64,000 nucleotides of DNA from Dermanyssus gallinae (Eukaryota > Arthropoda > Arachnida > Mesostigmata > Dermanyssidae). Shown here in pieces: positions 10,590 through 21,600 of the stretch. Both the position numbers and the translations under genes were made by a program. The notes beneath the pieces are model-generated. The model was not told the origin of the DNA. It made no database searches and worked only from the letters and a program-made list of their open reading frames with translations. The stretch spans positions 1-64,000 of the forward strand of contig QVRM01002215.1 in the NCBI GenBank assembly GCA_003439945.1, in the 5' to 3' direction. How positions within the stretch are numbered: the first letter of the stretch is position 1; every line of letters begins with the position of its first letter.

Positions 10590-11307
10590 CTTGGTGCAAC
10601 CTGAAAGCGCAACACACGGCGCAATCAAAGAGTATGTCGAGATGCCTTACTTGGAAAACTCTCGGGCTACGGCTGACTTAGATTTAACCCCTTGGTCATA
10701 ATCTCCCTAAACAGCTGCCACATCATATAAATAAATAAAGATTAATCTCAGAGTTACATTAGAGGTGCTGCGAAAGGCTTCTACAGGGTTATCATAACGT
10801 TTTAATAATAATTTTATGTGCCTGCGTAAACGCCTTATTTTGGGAAGGATATCAAATAAACAATATTAAAGAACTGACAAATGTGTTGATAAACGTAGGA
10901 AAAGAGAAGAAATGTACAAATGTGCCGGATTGAAGCCCCCCCCCCTCAGCTGACTCAGGGTATGCTACACGCGCAGGCGGGTACAAGTATTTGCGCCCAA
11001 GTAACTTTTTAAAGAAGTTGGATTGATGCCTAAAAAATACTAGTCTCCTTGACCTCCTGGATGCAAATTTTGAGGCATTTTCATTTTTTGCACAAGCTAA
11101 TGATTAATGTCATTAATGTAAAATATAATTATGATCCTTAATGTCGATACAAGTAGCCTTCGCTATAGAGAAAAAAAGGGCAGGTATAACAGACGCTCGT
11201 ACTAAATACGCTAGTAATTCCTGGAACATGCAGTGGCGATTTCGTTCAGAAGAGATTACAACAGCTAAATTTGTATTCTACTGTGTACTATACTGCGCGT
11301 ATGTATG

Positions 11308-11312
<5 letters not shown>
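10590..11312. other. No gene recognised
   Basis: AT-rich, with a C run at 10937-10944. Nothing else stands out. Confidence 0.4.

Positions 11313-11349
<37 letters not shown>
11313..11349. repeat. (TA)n microsatellite
   Basis: About 18 AT units, one AAAT interruption at the 5' side. Confidence 0.9.
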
Positions 11350-11354
<5 letters not shown>

Positions 11355-11870
11355 CTAAAGAACTTGTGTATATCCTTGCCGTTGATAAAAAATTCTCGCT
11401 TGTCAAGGCTTTAGTTCACGTGTGGGCAACCTGCCGAGCCTACAGATAAGCTAACGGGATAGACTCAGCCCTGTCAACGCTCCCGTACTGTTCCGCCATA
11501 TTATAACGCCCACTAACGCTTACTACTTACACTTTGGCTAATACTGCTGATACCACTACTGCAGTTTTCACCAGTCTTGTTTCCGCGGTTGTATCTTTGA
11601 AGTTACATCAAGACAAATATATACGTGTACACGTGTATCAAAAAACTGACCATTACATTAGCCGGCGAACAGTGAGTCCTACACTGGATTCACCACCACT
11701 ACTACCATCAGCCGGAAGCGAGGTCCCTGGCCCATCATCTCCGGCAGGCATTCTATTTTTTTTTGGTACAAGGACCGGACTGCTCGTCTGCTTGCTGCTC
11801 TAATATGCAGTAGAATTCCCACCGGAAGAACTCGAAAAGGGCTTCGTTTCCAATTCCCTTAGCGGAGCTC
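11350..11870. other. No gene recognised
   Basis: An 89-codon open frame (11534-11803) is not similar to anything I know. A T run lies at 11755-11764. Confidence 0.35.
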
Positions 11871-12375
11871 CGGGCTGTTCTCGCCGCTTGTTCCTAGCCG
11901 ACCCGTTGCGACCGCCTTAGCCCTGGCCTTTCTGGCTTTCCACCATTCCAACACATACGTCGTCCCGAGCAGCAGAGTCCAGAGTCCTATAAGAGAGCGT
12001 CGAGCCGAGCCGGACTGGGAGAGCCTGCCTGGCTTGGGCCTGAGGCGCGAATTTTTCGCGCGTAATCCGTCCCACGGGTCCTCCGAGCTCTCGCCGCGCC
12101 TGGATGTGGCGAACCAACCCAGCGGTGACGTGCTCGTCGTCTCCAGCTATCAGAAATGCCTTCTCAGCGTGACCGCGTTCGAAATACTTGGCGCCTAGGG
12201 CCTACATGCGGCTTTCGCCTTCATCTCGTCAACCCATATCACAAACTCGTCGAGCGCACCCACATGGTCGGGCGACTTCGCTCGGACGCCACGCATCAAC
12301 TTCGCTGCCACAAACACGGCGCACGTTATGGCACTGACGCACCAAGCTCAGCTAAAACCGTTGTCATTTTCGTAT
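11871..12375. other. GC- and CpG-rich island, unassigned
   Basis: Dense CpG over about 500 bp between AT-rich flanks. Overlapping open frames occur on both strands (minus 11917-12117, plus 12156-12380), rich in Arg, Ser and Pro as expected for GC-rich DNA. It could be a LINE ORF1/5' UTR piece or a host promoter. Confidence 0.3.
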
Positions 12376-12959
12376 CATGAACGCAGCAGGGATAGAGGCA
12401 TTTTACAAAGTCAATAGCTTTTCGGCATTATGTTATATCTTGACTTGGAAGTACGCTTTCCTTTGGCAGCCTAATGCTTACATACATATTCGTATATATA
12501 GCGTAGTTGTCAATCGGTACGACCTTTGATGAGATGTAGACATTTTTTACAAATTTTAACTGAATCGTACCAGTCCTATAACTTGGCTGGGCAGTGGCCT
12601 ATAACTTTGCTGGGCCGAATGGGTGGCGCTCATTGAAACGTAAAAGGCGCATTTATAAACGTAAGGGAAAATACTGTCGTAGCAGGAAAAAGCAAACACA
12701 TGAAATAGGAGACAGAAGCACAACACTAATATGAAGGCAAAGTAAAGAGAAAGTAGCCTTAATTATGTTTTTGGAGAAACTGCCAAAAGAGGCATGAGCA
12801 TACATGAGGAAATAGCCTCGATTGACAAAATCGGTACGTATGAATGGTTAAGTAAGGCCAGTAGATAATCATTGTTTTATTTATTTTTTCCTGCAGTAAA
12901 TGACACACGTTCCTAGGAGGACATTTGTATATATAAAAACATAAGCAGCCATGTAAACC
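12376..12959. other. Unassigned; one short tandem duplication
   Basis: CCTATAACTTGGCTGGGCAG at about 12575 is repeated with changes (CCTATAACTTTGCTGGGCCG) at about 12598. Nothing else recognised. Confidence 0.45.
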
Positions 12960-13195
12960 GCAAAATATTCGTACGCAAGGGCCCTCTTTAGTTCGATCCC
13001 TGTTGTTGATGGAAATGTTTTTGAGCGTGCTCATTGAGACTACATGATAACCCATACTGCTGAGAGTCAGCGGCCATGCTGCCACAATGACTGTCGAGGA
13101 AACCCTAGATATCTCAACATGTTAGGCCCATATACGCCTCAGGATGAATTCCATGCCCATAGGGGACGAAGGACGGTCTAGAATTAAAAAAAAAA
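12960..13195 (+). repeat. SINE family 1 copy
   Basis: Carries the RNA polymerase III B-box-like GTTCGATCCC (12991-13000) followed by TGTTGTTGATGG, then the family body (CTCATTGAGA, CATACTGCTGAGAGTCAGCG, ATCTCAACATG, CCCATAGGGGACGAAGGACG) and an A-rich tail (13184-13194). The A box is not clear in this copy. Body and B box align by eye with 32370-32611 and 49651-49911. Confidence 0.75.
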
Positions 13196-13935
13196 GTAAG
13201 TCTGCCTTAAATAGGGCGATTGAAGACCATCATTGTTGATCTTTATTTCTAAGTTAAATGCTTTGTAAAAGTAAATGCATTCATCCCAGCGAAGTATAAA
13301 CAGAGCAGTGAGTTGTTTGTTCGCTTCGGATGCAGGCCGGTTTATCTTGAAGACTGCGATCTTTAAGGCACAAAATTATAAGCACCCTTCTGCTGTTTAA
13401 CGTTCAATACGAATTGGCCAGTCCTGAGTTACCTCAAGCATGAAAATTCACGAACAGTTCTCGCCTTGAATCACGTCCTACGTCCGGCTCAACATGGTAT
13501 CATTCAGCATAATAAAACTTGCGATCACCTGTGCCGGTAAAAGCTGGATAGAGAAAATGGCTTAGGGGGCAAACTTTTGCAAACTTGTTATTTCATATAC
13601 TATGACTATAGTATAAGATCTAAGGCAATATACACCGGGCGGTGATTCTCCTCATTGTCCTCAAGACATTTTTGTAAAGATGGATCTTATTAAACATAAA
13701 ACAACGGGAAGTGGTCCTGCCTTTTTAATAAGAGCTATTCCAAAAATCCAGTATACAAACACAGACGGTTACAAGGCAACCCGGTATTCGGGGAGATAAA
13801 ATGTGCTGTTTGTTATTATCACAAACTTTTTATCTTAACTAGGACATTTGAACTTTTATATAAAGTTAAGCCACATGAAGAAACTAAGACTATCGTCAAG
13901 TCTTGGTCACAGTATATTTTTGGTCGTAATGGCAG
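13196..13935. other. No gene recognised
   Basis: AT-rich unique DNA without recognisable transposon ends or coding signal. Confidence 0.4.
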
Positions 13936-13938
13936 ATT

Positions 13939-14070
13939 TTTACGGTTCTGCACGTGAAAGCGTTAATGTAAGACATAACAACATATCGATTTTCTATGAC
14001 TTTTCTTTATTTGGCTATTCGCCTGTCGCTACGCAAGCTAGCGAGCGACAAATAGCTAAATAAAAAAGTC
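13939..14070. repeat. Foldback element arm(s), self-complementary
   Basis: GTTCTGCACGTGAAAGCG followed by GTAAGACATAACAACATATCG matches the arms of the foldback element at 60739-61409. The inner part, about 13998-14030 versus 14038-14070, is an imperfect palindrome (GACTTTTCTTTATTTGGCTA against its complement ending TAAAAAAGTC) centred on ACGCAAGCTAGCG. Two arms appear to be joined end to end, directly beside a mariner relic. Confidence 0.6.
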
Positions 14071-14074
14071 ATTC

Positions 14075-14560
14075 CGTTTTGTTAAATTCGATATACTCCC
14101 CAAGAAGCTCAATACACGATTCCCACCGAGAATTTAGAGTATTTGTAACACTTAAGTAGAATTCCGCGCATTTAGACTGAAAATAGCATTGAAACCAGCC
14201 GTAGTTTTTTCATTGCTGGAAAACGCTTTCTACTAAAACTCAAATTTCCAAAGAAGAATGTTTCGATATATTGGCCAAATTTTGCTTAGAACCGAAAACA
14301 CACTTCTTTGTCCGTTAATTGAGCAAACGCGGCACGCATTTTGCTCTGAGCTGTGTGGTCTTCAAGTTAACGTGCAGGATAAAATGTAAACAATACAAAC
14401 TGATTCTAAGTCCTCAATTTTTTTTAACAAATTGTAACGACCAATTGACATAATATTTTAACATCTAGCAGTATGGAAGTTGTATTTTTAATTAACGGTC
14501 TAAGCGCGCCAAAATTTGAATTTTAAATTACTCATTCTGAGAATTTTTTGAACTAGCTAG
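14075..14560 (-). mobile_element. Mariner relic with internal deletion
   Basis: Reverse complement of 14532-14560 gives a terminal repeat like CTAGTTCAAAAAATTCTCAG, then the 5' UTR words shared with the 7827 element (TTCAAATTTTGGCGCGC). Near 14310-14370 the transposase linker ILHVNLKTTQLRAKCVPRLLN is readable in part. 14090-14230 gives the 3' coding end (KRFSSNE, then a frame equivalent to NSRWE...C). All three catalytic Asp regions between these blocks are deleted. The 3' TIR is lost where the foldback arm begins. Confidence 0.7.
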
Positions 14561-15008
14561 TGTATAATATAAGTTTGATTGGTCATTAAGGTTTAGATTG
14601 TAGAGCCAATCATTAAATCAACACACCTGTGGGTGGACAAAAGAAATATAGACAAACGGAGGTTAGCTAAGTTTGCTCAGACAAAGCTTGGACTGCCTTT
14701 GGCTAAATTTTCTTCAGACGTAATTTGGGCAAAGTTTCGGCTCAAAAAGAAAGACACGAAGAAAAATAGATATGGAAGAGACAACAGGCAAATCGTATAA
14801 TATGGGGAGCGTCCTCCTGCAATACCGGGGAGCGTCCCCTCCCCAAACGCATCGACGGGGGCTTCGGCCCAACGTAAACTTCATCCTTCTGACATACTGG
14901 TCGCACACACACAGAAATACACCATACTCGCTCACACAAAGACATATCATACATGCATACGCGTGCACATACTCACCCCTCGGGTCATCCTCTGCTTTCT
15001 TTCTGCAG
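14561..15008. other. Unassigned; pyrimidine tract and AG at 14985-15008
   Basis: AT-rich to 14780, then more GC-rich. It ends in TCCTCTGCTTTCTTTCTGCAG, which looks like a strong 3' splice site (see the next feature). Confidence 0.3.
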
Positions 15009-15026
15009 TGATGCCACAGAGAGACG
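15009..15026 (+). other. Candidate 18-nt microexon
   Basis: TGATGCCACAGAGAGACG lies between a long polypyrimidine-CAG (ending 15008) and GTAAGG (15027-15032), close to the consensus for 3' and 5' splice sites. Eighteen nucleotides preserves frame. No flanking exon of the same gene is visible in the window, and single consensus matches occur by chance, so support is weak. Confidence 0.2.
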
Positions 15027-15032
15027 GTAAGG

Positions 15033-15534
15033 CAAGCTTAGCGCTAACGGGCAGGCCACGAAACGGTTTGTCTCGTGGCATGTTGTCTCGAAGGCCTGCT
15101 TCCTTCCGGTGGAACGCCATCAGTCCTTATTTTGCTCAGACTAGCCAGGCCCCAGCTACTCTCCAGTTGAGATCACGGTGCGTTTTTGTCTCGCTTTCAA
15201 GTACGGCGAAAAGCGCCCAGGGTGTATAAACTACTTATTGAATGGTGTTGCTTTTCTAAGAGAAGACGCGTGCCATATGGGGACAATAACGGAACTGAGC
15301 GTGCAGAGAAATCAACGGGGGCCATATCTGCAAAAAAGCCGCCCGGAAGACACTGTTGTTTAGAAGGCAACCGGCACTTAAAAACTTACCAGCCTATTAC
15401 TTTCCTTTATAAACATATTTGGTTTTTAATATTGTGATTTTATAGTTTAATTAAATGAATTTGGGAAATTCTTTGCAAAGTCCTATATATATATATATAT
15501 ATATGCAAAGTCCTATATGGTATACATATATATA
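15033..15534. other. Unassigned; duplicated flank around a TA tract
   Basis: No family resemblance to about 15470. GCAAAGTCCTATAT occurs twice (about 15476 and 15505) on each side of a short TA tract, a local tandem duplication immediately before the long-TIR element. Confidence 0.45.
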
Positions 15535-16902
15535 CAGGGTGACCCAAAATATTATGGAAGCTAATTGTAGAGCTCGTTAAAGCAAATATTTTTTTCCAAT
15601 GGAACATATTCTCTGAGAAGTCTTGTTTCGGAATGAGAGTAATATCACTGAAATTTGTGACACTGGTAATGTTGCCCAACATAGGAGCACATAATATGCA
15701 ATTGCGAGACAACTAGTCAAAAAATAAGCATACCGTCGTGTTTGTGAGAAAATTCTGCTTTTTCTGTGCTCTAGAGGAACACACCACTATATATTATCTT
15801 AAGTAATTGGAGAGATTTCCTTGGACGTCTTGAAATATTCCAGGCGTTGCTCGAACGGCATCACCAGCAACAACTGGCTATCAGCTTCTTACGTGACTCC
15901 ACCGGAGTCTTGTAGACTAGATTCTTTAGATATCCCCAAAGAAAAAATCGAGCTTTGTTAAATCAGGCGATTGCAGTGGCCATGTAATAGGCCCGCCCCG
16001 GCCAATCCACTGATCCTCAAAGGTCACGTTGAGGTATTCGCGTACCGCAGCGGTGGAGCGAAGCGTCGCGCTGGAACCACATTCTCTTGCGATTACTTTC
16101 TGGAATGCCTTCCAAAAGTCTTGGTAGTGCTTCACTCAGGACTCTATGCTATGCTTCTCCATCCAACCTGTCAGGAAGTACGTCTGGGCCTATGGGGTAG
16201 TTGTTCACCATGCCAGTTGGTGAACAGGCTGTCGGCTGTCGCGTCATCGTACTGGCGCTGTCCTGTATTCACGTCATAGTAGGTAGTTGTTCTGTTGGTA
16301 TATTGTGGATAGCTCCGTTACACGATCCTATTGATGTGGTCCCCGAAAGGGTGGAGCAGAGTGGGCAAAGCGAGTCGATTCTGCCAATTGGTTCGCGGAG
16401 ATACCTTTGAGCAGTTACTGTAAGATAATAAATAGTGGTGTGTTTCTCTAGAGCTATGACGAGTGATTTACCTGAGTAGGCCATGTATGCATGCATTCAA
16501 TCTCGATATGCCCTCCGGAAAACTTTAATTACTCCGAATAACAGCCGCATTGCCATAGATTTAATACCAAAATTATTGACATAAAATGCGCGTTTGTCTG
16601 TAAATGGCCGTAGGGTCATAATGTTGAGGTATTTGGTGTGAAAGCTAATAAAATAACTTTAGTTTGCGAAATCTGTTCTAAACGACCATGTCGCATCTTC
16701 TGGCCACCGTTATATGTTCTACGGAGGAAGCAGAATTTTCTCACAAACACGGCGCTGTGATTCTATATAGGAGGACTGGTTGTCTTGGCGATTGCATATT
16801 TTGTGTTCCTGTGTTGGGCAACAACACTAGTGTCACGGGTTTAAGTAATATCAATCTCACCCCGAAACAAGATTTATCAGAGACCTTCCGATCTTTTTAG
16901 TC

Positions 16903-16907
<5 letters not shown>
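15535..16907 (-). mobile_element. Long-TIR Tc1/mariner-superfamily element, copy A
   Basis: The left end reads CAGGGTGACCCAAAATATTA (15535) and the right end is complementary (…TAGTCACCCT, 16907). The inverted repeats extend for about 250 bp (for example TGTGACACT..TGTTGCCCAACA and GTGTTTGTGAGAAAATTCTG on both sides). TA repeats abut both ends, consistent with TA target duplication. A minus-strand transposase fragment lies at 15920-16135. Copies B (about 17215-18287) and C (38737-39765) share the same ends. Confidence 0.8.
15920..16135 (-). pseudogene. D,D,D-type transposase fragment (copy A)
   Basis: The minus strand gives VREYLNVTFEDQWIGRGG followed by PITWPLQSPDLTKLDFFFG, the C-terminal catalytic block of a widespread arthropod transposase whose intact members read QQDGAPPH...RWIGRGGPI.WP.RSPDLTPLDFF.WG. 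The second Asp block is readable one frame away as WFQRDASLH, so a frameshift lies between them. The third acidic residue is Asp. A stop follows at once. The N-terminal half is not recognisable here but is preserved in copy B. Confidence 0.7.

Positions 16908-16976
<69 letters not shown>
16908..16976. repeat. (TA)n microsatellite between two transposons
   Basis: About 34 TA units with one AAAT interruption near 16940. It lies directly at the end of copy A. Confidence 0.95.
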
Positions 16977-16979
<3 letters not shown>

Positions 16980-17214
16980 ATACGTGTAAAAACGGTTTGC
17001 AAAATGGTCGTATATATTATTGTTTTATCCACCTAGTGCTCAAAACACTAGTTTATTTACTGATAAGTGATTATTTAATTGGAGTTTAACAATTAAAATA
17101 AACTTGCAGCCCATTGGTTAACGTCATGGATTGCTTAATATTTAATAGAGATTAACAAGCATATAATGCAAACAAGATAAATATGTTTAATCAATTTTCC
17201 TATTCCGGGCTATA

Positions 17215-18287
17215 ACAGTCAATGAGAACCACGTAAAGGAGCATATACAGTTATTCTACAACCACACGCTCTCACAAACGCTTTCTGGAACGCCTGCCGA
17301 CAGTTCTTAATGTTTCACTCAGAAATGCATGGTATCATCAAACCTGTCAATAAGGCAGTTTTTTTTACCAAGTCGGCTTACACATTCTCGAAGAAACGCC
17401 TCTCAGCATAATATTTACTAGTAAATAATATGCTGGTTCTTACTTGTCCAAGAATGAATGATGTGCCTATTAAGCACACCGTCTTGTGTAAAGCAAGCTT
17501 CATCGGTGAAAAACAGAAGCACAGGAAGCTCCGCATTGACTTTTACTTGCCGCAGAAATAAGCTACAGTAGACAACCCGTTCTTCGTAATCTGGATTCAG
17601 CAGAGCTTGAACCTGCTGCGGTCAGTCTGGATGTGGTCGTTCGGCTCTTAGTACCTTAGGTACTTCGACTGGCACCAACCTTTCGGACCACATTTATCAT
17701 GCTAAAGGACGATCGGCTACTACCTGAAAAATGCGCTTTTTCATAGATGGTGTTCTTGCTACCGAATCTGCCGAATGGTTCGCGGAGGCACCTTCGAACA
17801 ACTGCTGTGAGACCGTGGGAAAACCTGGATTATCACGCAACCATGGATCAGACCGCGGTAGTCAAAATGATAGTCATGAAACGCACATTTGCCTGAATGT
17901 GTTTTGAGCGCTGTTGTTGGTCGTAGGGCTATGATTTTAAGGTATTAGACGTAAAGGCTAATAAAAATGTTTGCGAATTTTCTTCTAATCGACCATGCCA
18001 AATCTTGTATGTTCTTCGGAAGATGAAGCATCATTTCTCTCACGAACACAACCAGGGCTTAGTTTCAATATACAGTAGATAGAATAGATAGAATATTGGT
18101 TGTCTCGCGATCGCATGTTTTGTGTTACTATATCGAGCAACAACAAAGATTGCCACAGATTTTAGTAACTTTACTCTCACTCTGAAGCAAGACTTTTCCG
18201 TGAGATCGTGTTTCAATGGGAAAAAAATAGCTTTATCGGGCTCTACAATTCCCTATATCGATATTCAAACAACTTTCGGACACTCTG
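17215..18287 (-). mobile_element. Long-TIR element, copy B (one end lost)
   Basis: The right end, reverse-complemented, starts CAGAGTGTCCGAAAG and continues through the same inverted-repeat words as copy A (GTAGAGC.CG.TAAAGC, CAATGG-like, GTGAGAGTAA, TGCGATCGCGAGACAACC). The left TIR was not found; similarity fades near 17215. Internal DNA carries the transposase fragment described next. A TA tract follows the right end. Confidence 0.7.
17380..17640 (-). pseudogene. Transposase first-Asp region (copy B)
   Basis: One uninterrupted minus-strand frame of about 60 residues reads VQALLNPDYEERVVYCSLF, LRQVKVNAELPVLLFF, TDEACFTQDGVLNRH and IIHSWTSKNQH before a stop. The TDEA.F...G..N.H...W...N.H pattern is the first catalytic Asp block of the same transposase family whose C-terminal block survives in copy A. 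The N-terminal DNA-binding region (expected at 17650-17800 on this strand) is only vaguely readable. Confidence 0.7.
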
Positions 18288-18303
18288 TATATATATATAT
18301 ATA

Positions 18304-19210
18304 CTCAGGGCGTTAAATAAGTAGCCAGAATTCCCATAAGGTGGCGCCTCAATAACATTGGTACCTAAAGTGAGAAAATTACACTCTTTACATACAGCAC
18401 AAACCAAGTTTCAGAAAAAGGCGGCATTTAGATAACGTGTTGCAGACTTCGAACTGAATATGACAGCACTTGTCCTGTACCGTGGTCACGTCAAGAAGTG
18501 AACCGACTGCGCAAATCAAAGCCTGGCTGCATATGGTTTACCGGGACTCTGCAAGGTTACTAGCGTGGCCGGATAGTAAATCAAAATTTATCAATAATCA
18601 AGGCGCCCAGATAAGTCACTACGTCAACAATGGTTAAAAACATTTATTGTATTATCGTAAAAGATCGCCGAAAGAAGGTGCGAGGCTTAGCTGAAACCGT
18701 TCTCAATTTAGTAGACGGGGTGCTCGTATACTGCACGAATGATTAAGAATTCAAGGCTGTATGCATGGTAGTTACTGCAATTGCTAAGCGTCCATCAAAA
18801 ATGCAAACAAAACAACATTTCGCAGCAGGGATCGATGCGCAAGCGTAGTTCACAAAGCTTTTGGCGTCGATTCGTAGCCGTGGATCGTAAGTCGAAACTG
18901 AAGTAAAAGCAGTACACAGCGCCCGATAGATGTGTGCCTAAGAAAGCAAAACCTGTTTTATCGGCCGGAAAATATAATGGTCACAGGTTTCTGTTCAAAA
19001 ATTCACTGCATTATCCCTAGCTCGAAAAACATCGTCCTTCGCCAATCGACTACATTTTCGAAACTTAACTGCTGAAACCGTCGTCCTGGGCTACTCCTGT
19101 AGTCTACGTCACTTGCTCTTCAGTTTTATACCACTGTCGATGCATTACGTGCCTCGCGTAAGAATGATACCCAAAAGTTTTAACAATCGATGAAAACCCC
19201 TTCCATGGCT
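18304..19210 (+). mobile_element. Older mariner relic of another subfamily
   Basis: Begins with a terminal-repeat-like GGCGTTAAATAAGTAGCCAG after a TA tract. Near 18850-19030 the plus strand reads FWRRFVAVD, then QYTAPDRCVPKKAKPVLSAGK and NGHRF, matching the mariner block FITVDETW...QW.APGE..PKKAK..SAGKVMATVFWD. Stops and indels are frequent, and the D34D region downstream is unrecognisable. The 3' terminus was not located. Confidence 0.6.
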
Positions 19211-20600
19211 AACTACTTTATCAGTTTAATCTTCGGATAAAGTTACCGAATCGGGTTAGACAGAAATTTGCACACGACTCTATGGAACTCTTAAGCTCAT
19301 GTGTTTTCTCTAGTATTGCGTTTCTACTAGAATTGTCTTGAGTGATGTTTGCATGTATCAGTACAAAATCGTACTTAAGCATTGATCTTACGAAATAATT
19401 AGGTAATGTTTATCATACATGTTATAAAAACGCAATTATTAAAAAATATATACATACAGTCAATAAGATCCATTTCTTGTTCGGCCTTTCCACCCATTGC
19501 CAAATTGAGTAGGGGGTGATCTCGCTGTCTTCAAACCCTTAGAGAGCCCAGTACACGTTGTGACAGCAGCGTCACTAAATAGACTACGGTAGCATGGACA
19601 TAAGTGGTTGGGCACTGCCGTGAGAGGCGCATCTTAAAGGAACGTTTTTCGCGAACAATATTTTGTCAATTTTGTGCGCTAACTGTTTGTGTGTTGCACA
19701 AAAGGTGTTCCCTTTAGAGAGAGGAGCTTTTGGGAAGGCCACTTTCTATTATCGGCAGCTGTCTGTGAATCGAGATTGCCTGCTTCGATAATCAGCCGCA
19801 TGCCGCATATCCAACGTCTTTCGTTAATTAAACTCTTTTGGCGAAACGCGCTGCAATCGAGTTACCCTCTAATTAGTTGCACTCACAGCGAATCTTGAGA
19901 AGTGCGCTTAGTATTAGTGGCACTTTCTCATATTCGTTTAGGTACAGTGCCGAGAAATAGGCTAATGTCGCTTCATAGTAAATCTCACCAGCGGCTAAAT
20001 ATTATAATCCTCATCAAGCCGGAATTCGTTCCTTCCAGCAATAACGCAGCTGAATCGAAATAGTAGACGCATAATATAATAATATATGTATATGGTAATA
20101 GTGTTCCACGAAAATATGTTTTTTGTATGGCTTTTCAAGTATCTAAAAGTACGATAACCTCAATAGAATGGTTCGTACGGAGGTGTATCAGCTTATATTA
20201 TTCTTGTCTGTGCGAGACGGTACACCGCAGTGATTGCAAGACTCTGCAGTAAAGATATAAAAACTCAGGATAAATATTACGCGAAATAAAATAAAAGATT
20301 TATGCATATACGCCAAGTAGAAAATTAACAGAAGCTACGCTAAGAGTAAGCTAGATGCGTGGTGAAAGAGGTCAAACTTTGAGTTGACAAGTTGATTTGT
20401 TTAGATTTTCTATTGATAATGCTAACTTAGTATATTTGAAGAATAATTGGGATCTGAAAGAACTTATAAAAATCGGAAAACCAAAGGCTGTCGGCGATAG
20501 TTTCCTGTTCGGAAAATCTTTACTCGCCGCGTTCAATCTGGGGCTTATACCTTATCCAGTAATTGCAGATTATAAGAAGCGCACAAGCTATTAGCTGCAC
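19211..20600. other. No gene recognised
   Basis: AT-rich unique DNA with short unremarkable frames. No repeat family was identified. Confidence 0.4.
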
Positions 20601-20603
20601 TTA

Positions 20604-20651
20604 TCTCAAAATATTCTCGACTTTGAGTCTCAAAATATTCTCGATTTTGAG
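20604..20651. repeat. 24-bp tandem duplication
   Basis: TCTCAAAATATTCTCGACTT plus TGAG is repeated once immediately with one change. Confidence 0.9.
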
Positions 20652-20796
20652 CAGGCTTTCTAATAAAACGACAGGTACGACGTACTTGCCCGGTAAAACT
20701 GGATGTAGTCAGACGGTTTCCACGAGCGCTACAGTTATGTGGTTATTTTTTTCTAGTTAGTTTCAAGCATAGTATTCACGTCATCACGCCTACTTG

Positions 20797-21012
20797 GTAG
20801 GGGGCTTGGATGGTAATGCACCATCTCTCTTTATTGAGACATCTGTGCTCCCCTTTTTTTTGCGATCTTGGTCGATTTTTAATCCACTCCGGCATTCACC
20901 TTTTTTAAATTGGGAAACATGAACACCAATTTAGAAGTGGCCGGTCTGGGTCTCGAGCCCAGACCTCCCGAATGCAAGGCAAAAGCTGTTGCCACTAAGC
21001 CATCTTGCTCGG
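20797..21012 (-). repeat. SINE family 2 copy
   Basis: Reverse complement shows a tRNA-like head: A-box-like TGGCTTAGTGGC (20991-21003) and a T-arm with the B-box GGGCTCGAGACCC inside a 5-6 bp stem (20943-20965). The body (GGCCACTTC, AATTGGTGTTC, GGAGTGGATTAA, CAGATGTCTCAATA and GTGCATTA-like) matches the copy at 34190-34400. Confidence 0.75.
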
Positions 21013-21600
21013 TTTGCATCCCTAAGATCAGGTGTAGCATTTGCTCGCATGACTTCACAAATGTCAATATGCAGAGATGCTATATCACCTTCCGACTTTG
21101 TGCGAGAAGAGTTGGCGGCGTCTTTAGTATCACCTAAGTTAAAATACCGCCCACTTATTAAATATAAATAAATATAATAATTAGCAAACGCATCCACTAA
21201 CTACCAAGAGCCGAACCAGGACAAAACCAATAGCAGCCTCGTATGCCTTAATTGAGAAGGGAACATTTTAAGCACTACCTGAATTTATTACTTACCGTAC
21301 TAGGCACAGAGAAGCTATGTGGGTAATCAGAAACATTAATTCCCTTAACTTTTCCTGTTAGATTTGCGAACATGCTATAACGGCTAATACGCTAGCGCCA
21401 CGAAAGAAGGCTAAAGTAGTGCAGATCCTCGGTACAGTTAAGACACTACCTTGCATGGTCGGGCCTAAGACCGAAAAAGCTTAGACCCTTAGCACATTTC
21501 AGACGGTGAATCGTAACTGCACATCTACAGGAAGTCCCCCTTAAGTCATGTGGCCTCGCAAAGCTTATGCCGATCCCCATATTAACAAGATTCTAAAAGA
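21013..21600. other. No gene recognised
   Basis: Several frames are open over 20910-21200 on both strands but overlap the SINE. No other signal. Confidence 0.4.

Noticed and set aside
12885..12896. TTTTTTCCTGCAG as a splice acceptor
   Set aside because: No donor, coding potential or composition change follows; matches of this quality are expected by chance.
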